The notes under the pieces are model-generated. The model was not told the DNA's origin and did not search any database. It worked only from the letters and a program-made list of their open reading frames with translations. Below, piece by piece: positions 34,592 through 41,447 of a DNA stretch of 41,484 nt. The position numbers and the translations under genes are program-made. This stretch comes from an uncultured Sulfurovum sp. GTDB taxonomy: Bacteria; Campylobacterota; Campylobacteria; Campylobacterales; Sulfurovaceae. How positions within the stretch are numbered: position 1 is the stretch's first letter; every line of letters starts with the position of its first letter. Location: positions 1 to 41,484 of the forward strand of contig CACVAP010000030.1 in NCBI GenBank assembly GCA_902727895.1. Reading direction: 5' to 3'.

Positions 34592-36038
34592 GCCAACTCC
34601 TACCATCACGTGCGATCAGTTGAATTGATGCTGTTGGACCATCAGTTCCTGAACGATATTTTTTCATGGAAACAACATTCTCTTCCCACGCCTCTAAAAT
34701 TACATCTGCCCACTTCCATGCAGCCTCAACCTCATCCAAACGCATAAACAACGTTGGATTACTACGAATCACATCTAAAAGTAAACGCTCGTAGGCATCA
34801 GGTTTATGTTTCATGTTCATTGGGGTATTGAGTTCTAATTCAACTTGTTGCAGTCGCATCTCTTCACTTAAACCTGGAACTTTATTCATGAGTTGTAACT
34901 CAATACTCTCTTTCGGTTGCAAGGAAATAATCAACTTATTTTCAGAAATGCATCGACCTTGGTTCGCAAAAATGGAATGTGGTACAGCTTTAAATTGAAT
35001 CACAATTTCAGAGTTTCGCTTATGCATACGTTTCCCACTACGTAAGTAAAAAGGTACGCCATTCCAACGCCAGTTATCAATGTCCACACGCAAGGCTGCA
35101 AAGGTTTCAGTAGTACTATTGGGGACACCATCGGTATAGTTAGGAACCGTTTCCCCATCACTTACCCCTTGCGTATACTGAGCACGTACTGTTTTTTGTA
35201 CGATGTCTCTTGGTGTCATCTTACGTAAGGAGCGTAAAACTTTGACTTTTTCATCCCGTACACTGTCAGCGTCAAGAGAACAAGGGGCTTCCATGGCAAC
35301 CAAACAAAGCAACTGCATAAGATGATTTTGAATCATGTCACGCATGGCACCATACTCATCATAATAGTCCCATCGCCCTTCAACCCCCACATTTTCAGCC
35401 ACCGTAATCTGAACATGATCTATGTTATTAGCATCCCAAAGTGGCATAAAGAATCGGTTAGAAAAACGCAGTGCCATAATGTTTTGTACCGTGTCTTTAC
35501 CTAAATAGTGGTCAATACGATAAATTTGTGACTCGTTAAAGTATTGTAGTATTCCTTTGTTAATAAGCCGAGCAGATTCTAAATCGCGTCCAATGGGTTT
35601 TTCAAGTACCACCCGACTCTTTGGGGTAATTAAATTCCACTTATGTAAAGAGGAACAAATGGTGCTAAAAAAATCAGATGCCGTTGAGAGATAATTTATC
35701 CGTTCCCTATCGGGTTTTTGGCTTAAGAGTTTGAACAATCCTTCATAACTACTGTTGTCATTAAACTCAATAATGACTACGTCTAACTGCTTCTCAAAAA
35801 CTTTAAACTTTCCCTCATCAAAAGCGTTTTCTTTTAAAAAATTTTTAAGTTTTTCTTTTACCAATTTTCTATGCTCTTCACCCGTCATTTCAACGCGTGT
35901 CACCGTAATAATCCGACTTTTGGAATCCAAATAACCCGTATCGGTTAAATGATAGAGTGCTGGCATAAGCTTCCTAAATGCTAAGTCTCCATGTCCTCCA
36001 AAAATGACAACATCACAAACACTTTGTAAGTCAGCCAT
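34581..36038 (-). CDS. zwf: Glucose-6-phosphate 1-dehydrogenase
   Basis: The 485-aa protein has the nucleotide-binding GGHGDLAFRKLMPALYHL (Gly-His in place of the usual Gly-Ala/Ser), KPIGRD and the substrate site RIDHYLGKDTVQN. It oxidises glucose 6-phosphate to 6-phosphogluconolactone. First intact gene of the Entner-Doudoroff operon; no gnd is nearby, so flux should go through Edd/Eda. The AAGG ribosome site and a separate -10 (36075-36080) lie between it and the glk remnant. Confidence 0.97.
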   Translation of the reverse strand: MADLQSVCDVVIFGGHGDLAFRKLMPALYHLTDTGYLDSKSRIITVTRVEMTGEEHRKLVKEKLKNFLKENAFDEGKFKVFEKQLDVVIIEFNDNSSYEGLFKLLSQKPDRERINYLSTASDFFSTICSSLHKWNLITPKSRVVLEKPIGRDLESARLINKGILQYFNESQIYRIDHYLGKDTVQNIMALRFSNRFFMPLWDANNIDHVQITVAENVGVEGRWDYYDEYGAMRDMIQNHLMQLLCLVAMEAPCSLDADSVRDEKVKVLRSLRKMTPRDIVQKTVRAQYTQGVSDGETVPNYTDGVPNSTTETFAALRVDIDNWRWNGVPFYLRSGKRMHKRNSEIVIQFKAVPHSIFANQGRCISENKLIISLQPKESIELQLMNKVPGLSEEMRLQQVELELNTPMNMKHKPDAYERLLLDVIRSNPTLFMRLDEVEAAWKWADVILEAWEENVVSMKKYRSGTDGPTASIQLIARDGRSWHDE

Positions 36039-36074
36039 GCTTTACCTTTTTTTAAAATTTATAATTATTACTCA

Positions 36075-36080
36075 AGTATA
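36075..36080 (-). promoter_or_regulatory. -10 box for zwf
   Basis: On the minus strand GGCTATACTTG contains TATACT 37 bp before the zwf ATG. It lies between zwf and the glk remnant, so the operon can be transcribed without reading through the broken gene. Confidence 0.45.
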
Positions 36081-36115
36081 GCCCAATTAATAACCATGAA
36101 GTGACACAAAAATGG

Positions 36116-36248
36116 TTACTTTTTATTCAATTTTACTTCTAAGCTTGAATATGCTTTGCTTTCAGGCTGTTCTTTCTCTTTTAACAGTAATTTATTGTCT
36201 AAGTGCCAAGTTGGTTTTTGTCCCTCCTATGTCTTCTGCTAGTATCAT
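36116..36248 (-). pseudogene. glk: Glucokinase remnant (N-terminal ~45 codons, frameshifted)
   Basis: From ATG 36248, with a perfect AAGGAG ribosome site, the translation is MILAEDIGGTKTNLAL. This is the ATP-binding start of glucokinase (normally GDIGGTK; here Glu for Gly). The frame then stops (RQ, TAA). The next frame continues in glucokinase style with DNKLLLKEKEQPESKAYSSL, ending at TAA 36116-36118. The remaining ~280 residues are gone. A TATAGT -10 lies about 35 bp upstream. The operon was therefore once glk-zwf-pgl-edd-eda. Confidence 0.85.
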
Positions 36249-36327
36249 GTTTACTCCTTAAAAGTCCTATTTAAAAACTATAATCTAACATAAGTAATTT
36301 TAAAGTTTCTCTAGCTAATATAACCTC

Positions 36328-37764
36328 ATGAAATTAAATGACATTAAACTAACTAACCCTTACCTAAAATTAGATGCTGAGTTCCATGACAGAGTTAAGC
36401 CTGACCCACTTGACAAAGCACATCTCATCCATGTAAACAGAACTGTAGCTAATACGCTTGGCATAGATGACGATGAGCTGAAATCAGAAGATTTTGTAAG
36501 ATTACTTAACGGTGAATTTGAAGCTGAAGGCTCTGATCCTTTTGCCATGTGTTATGCAGGACATCAATTTGGACATTTTGTGCCACGTCTTGGAGATGGT
36601 CGTGCCATCAACATTGGAACCATTGACAAGTTTCAACTGCAACTAAAAGGTGCTGGTATTACTGAGTATTCTCGTATGGGTGATGGACGTGCTGTGCTTC
36701 GTTCAAGCATTAGAGAATACCTTATGAGCGAAGCCATGACCAACTTACGTATTCCTACCACGCTTTGTTTAGGGATTATTGGTTCAGAACATCCTGTAAG
36801 ACGTGAAAGCATTGAAAAAGGTGCGATTGTTTGTCGTGTTTCAACGACTTGGGTTCGTTTTGGTACTTTTGAATACTATGCAGCTAATGGAATGTTTAAA
36901 GAGTTAAAAGAGTTGGCTGACTATGTTATAGATGAAAGTTTCCCTCATATTAACGGTAGACCAGACCCTTATAAACTACTGTTTAACGAAGTAATGGTTA
37001 TTACTTCTCGACTTATGGCGCAATGGATGTCAGTAGGATTTAACCATGGCGTTATGAATACCGATAATATGTCCATTGGTGGGCTTACGCTTGATTATGG
37101 ACCTTTTTCATTTTTAGATGACTACAAAGCTGGACATGTTTCTAACCATACCGATGTTGAGGGACGTTACTCTTTTGAAAACCAACCTGCTATTTCAAGA
37201 TGGAACTTAGAACAACTTATGAAAGCCCTTAGCCCCCTAACCCCTATAGAAGGTATGGAAAAACTCTTGTCCATGTATGACAAGGTGTATGTACGATACA
37301 CCCATTACTACATGTGTAAAAAGCTTGGACTAGAAGGAACTGTAGAAGGTGACCCAGAACTCATAGACGACATGTATGACATGCTAGAAAAGTTACAAGT
37401 GGACTATACGCTTTTTCTTAGAACTCTTAGCCACTACAAACATAAAGGTGACAGAACCGACCTACTAGCTACAGGGCTTTACCATGAGCCTATGAATGAA
37501 TGGTTAAATGCCTATGATGAACGTATAAAATACATCGACCCAACGGAACGTAGAAATCAGATGTTAAATGTAAACCCTAAATATGTTTTGAAAAACTACA
37601 TGTTACAAGAAGGAATTGACGCAGCAGAAAATGGTGATTTTTCTGTAGTAGATGACCTCTTTAAGCTCGCTAAACAGCCTTTTGAAGAGCATCCAGAGTT
37701 TGAAAGATGGGCAAAAGCTACGCCTAAAGAATTTAAGAACCAAAAACTTTCTTGTTCATCTTAA
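36328..37764 (+). CDS. selO: Protein adenylyltransferase SelO (YdiU family)
   Basis: The 478-aa pseudokinase-fold AMP transferase has AGHQFGHFVPRLGDGRA, GAGITEYSRMGDGRAVLRSS, HPVRRE and NHGVMNTDNMSIGGLTLDYGP (catalytic Asn and metal Asp), and the family C-terminus SCSS. SelO AMPylates proteins involved in redox balance. It is divergent from the glk/zwf operon. There is no ribosome site before the ATG; a TAATAT -10 at 36316-36321 ends six bases upstream, so the message may be leaderless. Confidence 0.95.
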   Translation: MKLNDIKLTNPYLKLDAEFHDRVKPDPLDKAHLIHVNRTVANTLGIDDDELKSEDFVRLLNGEFEAEGSDPFAMCYAGHQFGHFVPRLGDGRAINIGTIDKFQLQLKGAGITEYSRMGDGRAVLRSSIREYLMSEAMTNLRIPTTLCLGIIGSEHPVRRESIEKGAIVCRVSTTWVRFGTFEYYAANGMFKELKELADYVIDESFPHINGRPDPYKLLFNEVMVITSRLMAQWMSVGFNHGVMNTDNMSIGGLTLDYGPFSFLDDYKAGHVSNHTDVEGRYSFENQPAISRWNLEQLMKALSPLTPIEGMEKLLSMYDKVYVRYTHYYMCKKLGLEGTVEGDPELIDDMYDMLEKLQVDYTLFLRTLSHYKHKGDRTDLLATGLYHEPMNEWLNAYDERIKYIDPTERRNQMLNVNPKYVLKNYMLQEGIDAAENGDFSVVDDLFKLAKQPFEEHPEFERWAKATPKEFKNQKLSCSS

Positions 37765-37780
37765 TAAATTTAATCTAACA

Positions 37781-37810
37781 TCAAGGTGCGTTTTTCCAAC
37801 GCACCCTTGA
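37781..37810. terminator. Hairpin between convergent selO and Glu-rich gene
   Basis: TCAAGG-TGCGTT pairs with AACGCA-CCCTTGA around a short loop, with one bulge. It lies between the ends of two convergent genes. Neither side has a strong T-run, so the function is likely but weakly supported. Confidence 0.4.
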
Positions 37811-37819
37811 AGTAAAAAA

Positions 37820-38140
37820 TTATTCAGCAGGTGCTTCTTCTCTCATTGACTCTTCTACTGCTCTTGCATTCTCTTGTTCTTCTCTGAGTATGATTTGCTC
37901 TTCTGTTAAGCCTTCATCGCCACTCTCAGTTTCTTGCTCTTCTATTAATGCTTGTTCTTCTCTGGCAGCTTCTCTTAGTAATTCTAGCTCTTCTGACATT
38001 GCCTCTTGTTCTTCTGAGACAACCTGTTCTGCGTCTTGGACTATTCCTTCTGTCTGTTCAGTTGCATTTTCATCAGCATAACAAGGCGTCAATAACAAAC
38101 CTAAACCTATCGAGATTAATAAACTTTTATACATTTTCAT
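37820..38140 (-). CDS. Small exported Glu-rich coiled-coil protein
   Basis: The 106-aa protein has a signal peptide (MKMYKSLLISIGLGLLLTPC, cleavage likely near CYA) followed by an extremely acidic helix of Glu/Gln/Ala with LREEQE- and EEQE-type repeats. GGAG seven bases before ATG 38140 decides the start. Its promoter and hairpin leader (38168-38201) have a close copy at 41123-41155, upstream of another exported acidic coiled-coil ORF. Function unknown. Confidence 0.75.
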   Translation of the reverse strand: MKMYKSLLISIGLGLLLTPCYADENATEQTEGIVQDAEQVVSEEQEAMSEELELLREAAREEQALIEEQETESGDEGLTEEQIILREEQENARAVEESMREEAPAE

Positions 38141-38167
38141 ACTCAAACTCCAAAATTTTGATTTAAG

Positions 38168-38201
38168 TTTTCAACTTTTTAGGTTGAAATAAAAGATTGT
38201 A
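38168..38201 (-). promoter_or_regulatory. Promoter and 5'-UTR hairpin, copy A
   Basis: On the minus strand TACAAT (38196-38201) is followed by TTTCAAC-CTAAAAA-GTTGAAA, a 7-bp hairpin, then TTAAATCAAAATTTT and the ribosome site of the Glu-rich gene. The copy at 41123-41155 has the same order, the loop start CTAA and a compensatory change in the stem. Confidence 0.6.
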
Positions 38202-38325
38202 GCATTTTTATGTTTAGCTTAACAAATATAATTAGATTACAAAAGGTAATCTTATGAATGTAGAAATGGGATGTTAAATGTAAAATAGTGTAACGGGGAA
38301 GATTGAAATTTCATATTCAGAAAGG

Positions 38326-38398
38326 TAAGCAGATTTTTATCGAGGCTCAGTCTGCTTAGATAGTTATTTTTGTTAGAAGTTTATTTTCCAACAAAAAT
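38326..38398. other. Two small hairpins after the Rpn-like gene
   Basis: TAAGCAGA/TCTGCTTA (38326-38333, 38351-38358) and ATTTTTGTT/AACAAAAAT (38366-38374, 38390-38398) lie directly beyond the stop at 38399. They may form a minus-strand termination region, but no clear U-run follows either. Confidence 0.3.
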
Positions 38399-39172
38399 CT
38401 ATTTACTTTCTTCTTTATTTTTCATGTATTCTAAAAGTTCTTCTTTTTTGATGTCTAATTTTTCTACAACATCATCTATGGCTAATTTAAAATCTTTTAT
38501 CATTACTATTGCATTTTCAAAAGTGGCTTTTTCAAAACCAATCTCATAAAATGGTGTTTTTTCTACATCTACAGTTAACATGTCAACTCCTTTTTTTACT
38601 TCATCTTTTAAGTTTCTATTACTTGAAAGAATATTTACCATTTTAAGATAGTTTCTAAACGCTTGCCCTTCACTTAGCTCACGAAGTCGTCTTAAAATGG
38701 TATTAACTACCATCTGTTTGTCTTTATCTTCAAAATCACAAAGAATTGAAAGAACCACAGCAGAGGGATTATCACTCTGAATAAGCTCTTCACAAGAGAT
38801 ATTTTTCATATCTATTATAGCATAAGAATAATCCAGCCCATCCTTATTGATACTATTTTTCATATTACATTGCCATTCACCAATATAGAGTAGATACTGT
38901 TTCACTTCTAAATCTTCATACTCAAAAAGTATATCACTAAGATAACGTAACATTCGTTGATGCATCTGTTTATGGTTATTGTTTTGTATTTCTATATGAA
39001 TTATCTCATTACCATTTTTAAAAATTAAGTCAGCATCACGTTTTTCTATGCGTGTAAACTCTTTATCAATAAGTTCCATATCTTCACTTATCTCAATATT
39101 GAGAATATGTCTTGATATATCTTTGGCTATATTTTTAAGTATTTCTTTACTTATGATGTCTTTATCACCCAT
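38399..39172 (-). CDS. PD-(D/E)XK nuclease-family protein (Rpn/PDDEXK_2-like)
   Basis: The 257-aa protein has an N-terminal nuclease-like core, EKRDADLIFKNGNEIIHIEIQNN, with the Asp and the E-x-Q arrangement of this group, then HQRMLRYLSDILFEYE. The C-terminal half contains helices ending LDIKKEELLEYMKNKEE. Such Rpn-like proteins (also annotated as transposase-like) are DNA endonucleases that raise recombination and may act in defence or mobile-element biology. It stands alone, between a hairpin region and a selO 3'-end fragment, in a region that looks acquired. Confidence 0.78.
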   Translation of the reverse strand: MGDKDIISKEILKNIAKDISRHILNIEISEDMELIDKEFTRIEKRDADLIFKNGNEIIHIEIQNNNHKQMHQRMLRYLSDILFEYEDLEVKQYLLYIGEWQCNMKNSINKDGLDYSYAIIDMKNISCEELIQSDNPSAVVLSILCDFEDKDKQMVVNTILRRLRELSEGQAFRNYLKMVNILSSNRNLKDEVKKGVDMLTVDVEKTPFYEIGFEKATFENAIVMIKDFKLAIDDVVEKLDIKKEELLEYMKNKEESK

Positions 39173-39286
39173 ACTTAAAGCCTTTATTTTAGATTTTTAG
39201 TATTTTAATATAAAAAAATATTTTTTGTTTAAAATGTGTCAAGTTGTCATCGAATTTTTTTAGCTTAAATGAAAATTGCTTTTTAA

Positions 39287-39343
39287 TGGGCGAAGGCTAC
39301 GCCTAAGGAATTTAGGAATCAGAGGCTGAGTTGTTCGTCGTGA
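39287..39343 (+). pseudogene. Fragment of a foreign selO 3' end (18 codons plus stop)
   Basis: The plus strand reads WAKATPKEFRNQRLSCSS then TGA, matching the C-terminus of the intact SelO (WAKATPKEFKNQKLSCSS) at 16 of 18 residues. About 14 of 57 bases differ, mostly synonymous and towards G or C (tcg, aag, agg, ctg), so it is not a recent copy of the local gene. A TAA stands immediately before the Trp codon. No more of the gene is present. Confidence 0.8.
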
Positions 39344-39345
39344 AC

Positions 39346-39368
39346 CCATAGGGAAATGTTCCCTGTGG
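39346..39368. repeat. Hairpin after the selO fragment
   Basis: CCATAGGGAA-ATG-TTCCCTGTGG forms a 10-bp stem with one G-T pair and starts three bases after the fragment's stop. It may be the original terminator that travelled with the foreign selO end. Confidence 0.45.
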
Positions 39369-39390
39369 CTATCTATACAAAAATTTATAC

Positions 39391-39981
39391 CTACAAAATC
39401 TTTAGAAACTCACCATAAACCAACTTACGAAGCTTCTTAATAGACTTACCTTTTCGCTCAACAACAACCTCATCATCAACCACTATTTTAAAATAAGCCT
39501 CGCCATTCTCTTCTCCAAATGATTCAGAAAAATTAATCTTTTTATCTTTGGCTAAGGTTGTAGCTAATGTCTGAGCATCTGTTTTACTAGTAGGTGTTTG
39601 TGTTGTATGGTAATGCATAAAACTTTGTTGTAAAAAACTTGAAAAAAGTTTACTATCATATTCTTCTAAATAATGTAAAAACAAATAAAAATGTTCTCTC
39701 TTAGCCTCACAAAAATCTTCTAACGCCATAAGTGTTAAAAGCTCTTTTATAAATACTTCACTTTCAAAATAAGTTATGAGTTTAAGTGCATAATCTAAGT
39801 TCTTATCTATCTTCAAAAAACAGATAAATCGTTCTATTTCTAACACATAATAAGCTTTTCCAAATCGTTTGCCATATTCTAACTTTTTACTATTTTTCAT
39901 GTCAGAACGGAGGGTACTTTTATGCTGTTCTATAAAAATATGAAGCTGTTGAAATGGGAGATGATAGAGTTTTTTTGGCAT
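39391..39981 (-). CDS. Helical protein with dsRNA-binding-like C-terminus
   Basis: This 196-aa protein is not recognised as a named family. Residues about 1-125 are helical and rich in Phe/Leu/Tyr (ALKLITYFESEVFIKELLTL). A Thr-rich linker follows. The last ~50 residues, KINFSESFGEENGEAYFKIV, then VERKGKSIKKLRKLVYGEFL, have the strand-strand-helix pattern and KxxKKLRKL helix of a double-stranded RNA-binding domain. I infer an RNA-binding role. Its ATG lies 14 bp from a REP-like arm. Confidence 0.6.
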   Translation of the reverse strand: MPKKLYHLPFQQLHIFIEQHKSTLRSDMKNSKKLEYGKRFGKAYYVLEIERFICFLKIDKNLDYALKLITYFESEVFIKELLTLMALEDFCEAKREHFYLFLHYLEEYDSKLFSSFLQQSFMHYHTTQTPTSKTDAQTLATTLAKDKKINFSESFGEENGEAYFKIVVDDEVVVERKGKSIKKLRKLVYGEFLKIL

Positions 39982-39994
39982 GAAGTATTATATC

Positions 39995-40094
39995 GTAGGT
40001 TCGATTTTATCGAACATTTAATTTAGATGGATACTGAGACAAGAATTTATATGCCTATAAAACCCAATAGGACGTTCGATAAAATCGAACCTAC
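39995..40094. repeat. Second REPIN-like pair of nested palindromes
   Basis: Two 21-bp arms (39995-40015, 40074-40094) are perfect inverted copies 58 bp apart. Each is a hairpin GTTCGAT-TTT-ATCGAAC preceded by GTAGG. Here the GTAG ends face outward, the reverse of the pair at 29044-29116. The right arm ends three bases beyond the 3' CCA of tRNA-Sec and may act as its terminator. Confidence 0.7.
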
Positions 40095-40097
40095 ACA

Positions 40098-40188
40098 TGG
40101 AGCGACCGACGAGAATCGAACTCGCGTAACTGGATTGGATTCCAATCTGGGGTTGAAGCCCAGCACACAGCCATTATGTCACAGTCGC
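40098..40188 (-). tRNA. selC: tRNA-Sec (anticodon UCA)
   Basis: On the minus strand GCGACTG pairs with CGGTCGC. The anticodon arm is CTGGG-CTTCAAC-CCCAG with anticodon TCA. A long variable arm follows (ATTGGAATCCAAT region), then a T-arm GCGAG-TTCGATT-CTCGT, and CCA is encoded. A further A-U pair (40189 with 40101) could give the 8-bp acceptor typical of tRNA-Sec. The long variable arm plus UCA anticodon makes any other identity unlikely. selA/selB are not in the window. Confidence 0.88.
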
Positions 40189-40215
40189 TTTTTCAAAAAA
40201 ACATATTTTAGTTAT

Positions 40216-40836
40216 TTATACTCCTAATAATTTATCTAAATTTTTGATTATTCCATCCATTGCTTCTATATCTCTATTTGTTTGTTCAACATTCTTCTCT
40301 TTTTGTTCAACATTCTTCTCTTTTTGTTTAATCACAGCCATTTGTTTTTTTAACTCTTCAGAATACTCTTTAGCTAATTTATCATAATTGTCTGACTCTT
40401 CATCAAAAAACTTTATTAGTTCTGATAATTTTCCTCCTGAGACTATTGCTATTTCACCAGAAAATGTTTGATTTAATCTATCTTTAGCTTCTGTTCACCC
40501 ATAAATATTTGGCTTTGAAATTGATGCAGCAGCATAAAATATTGAATTATAAGCATTTGCTTTTATTTCATCTGCTAATTGTTCAAAACTAGCTTTATTT
40601 TCATTGTAAATAGAAATAATTAACTTTTTAGCTTTTGGATTCCCATTAATATCTCAAATAAAATCTATATAATCATTATCAAAGTCTTCCATCAAGTCTT
40701 CATCTCCAAGGATACTTTCATATTCTTTTAAAACTTCTTTTTCTGTCAGTTGCAGTGAAGTGTTATCAGCATTCGCATATAAACTTCCTGCTCCTAAAAA
40801 AAGTATAGAATATATGATCCATTTTATTTTTTGCAT
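40216..40836 (-). pseudogene. Exported coiled-coil protein ORF interrupted by two in-frame TGA codons
   Basis: From ATG 40836 (GGAG five bases upstream) the frame runs 206 codons to TAA 40216-40218, broken only by TGA at 40654-40656 (codon 61) and 40495-40497 (codon 114). There is no frameshift, TAA or TAG. It starts with a signal peptide (MQKIKWIIYSILFLGAGSLY) and ends in a coiled coil with a repeated EKNVEQK heptad. Read-through contexts are YIDFI-x-DINGN and NIYG-x-TEAKD, both sensible with Trp. The local code uses TGA as stop elsewhere, so this is a double-nonsense pseudogene, a gene from a UGA-reading organism, or a recoded gene. tRNA-Sec is adjacent. Confidence 0.7.
40281..40322 (-). 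repeat. Tandem 21-bp repeat in the coiled coil
   Basis: Two exact 21-bp units, with a partial third (TTTGTTTA), encode EKNVEQK twice. The length is a whole heptad, so copy-number changes keep the frame and the coiled-coil register. Confidence 0.8.
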
Positions 40837-40917
40837 ATCTTCTCCTTTCATATCATCAAACCCCAATTTTTCAACAGAGCAAACATAAAGTTTCAAAAGA
40901 TTACAATTTTTTGTCAT

Positions 40918-41100
40918 GCACTTGTATTTTACACATCTAACTCACCCTGCACTTACTTACTGGGTATCCCTCCCAGCCCTCGTTACAGACCAACTTAGAC
41001 CATGACTTTTCTGTTTCTCTTTTTCTCCATAAAGCTTATGCCCTTTTCGTCAAGGTTGTGACCCTAGCTTACTCATTGACACTTCTGTTTGGTGTGTACT
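40918..41100 (-). other. G+C-richer non-coding block, candidate structured RNA
   Basis: This ~180-bp stretch between promoter copy B and the TGA-interrupted ORF is clearly richer in G+C than its surroundings. Its minus strand is purine-rich and includes a small CTGGG/CCCAG hairpin. The plus strand has an open stretch of about 54 codons without a good start. I do not recognise it; possibilities include a fragment of a mobile RNA element such as a group II intron, or an untranslated leader. Confidence 0.35.
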
Positions 41101-41122
41101 TTTAAAATTTTTGATTTAAATT

Positions 41123-41155
41123 TTCCAACGGATTAGGTTGGAATGGATTATTATA
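41123..41155 (-). promoter_or_regulatory. Promoter and hairpin leader, copy B
   Basis: On the minus strand a consensus TATAAT (41150-41155) is followed by TTCCAAC-CTAATCC-GTTGGAA (41123-41143) and TTTAAATCAAAAATTTT. It matches copy A at 38168-38201 along about 60 bp. A U-A pair of A is a C-G pair here, which supports a conserved RNA hairpin. Confidence 0.6.
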
Positions 41156-41248
41156 GCATTTTTTATAAAGACAAATCTAAAGTATTTAACATTAAAAATC
41201 AGAATTATAGATGTAATTATCTTTAAAAATACTCCTTTGGTTTTGACA

Positions 41249-41273
41249 GTGTTTTCAGGGGAAAACACCCTAC
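41249..41273 (-). repeat. Single REP-like palindrome
   Basis: On the minus strand GTAGG is followed by GTGTTTTC-CCCT-GAAAACAC, a perfect 8-bp hairpin. The GTAGG head is shared with the two REP pairs at 29044-29116 and 39995-40094, though the stem differs. Confidence 0.45.
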
Positions 41274-41421
41274 GGGATGGAAACACGAAAAAAGTCATTT
41301 TCAACCAAATATTAATGAAGTTGAATTAAAAGAATATTTTTAAAAAGATTCATATAGGGGTCAGTCGCCACCTTAAGAAATCATAAAAATCCGAACAATT
41401 TTACCAATAATTCCTAAAAAA

Positions 41422-41447
41422 GAGTATTAATCAAATATTTGATACTC
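41422..41447 (-). terminator. Rho-independent terminator
   Basis: On the minus strand GAGTATCAAAT pairs with ATTTGAT-TA-ATACTC and is followed by TTTTTT (41416-41421). It would end a gene entering from the right edge. Confidence 0.6.

Noticed and set aside
38399-39172. Active transposase gene of a mobile element
   Set aside because: Rpn-like proteins are often so labelled, but no terminal repeats or target duplication surround it.
40027-40227. Plus-strand 66-codon ORF
   Set aside because: It runs across the tRNA-Sec gene and a REP arm on the other strand, so it is not a real protein.
40216-40836. Selenoprotein with two Sec residues
   Set aside because: Tempting because tRNA-Sec is adjacent, but the bases after each UGA are A+T-rich with no clear SECIS stem-loop, and neither context resembles a redox motif.
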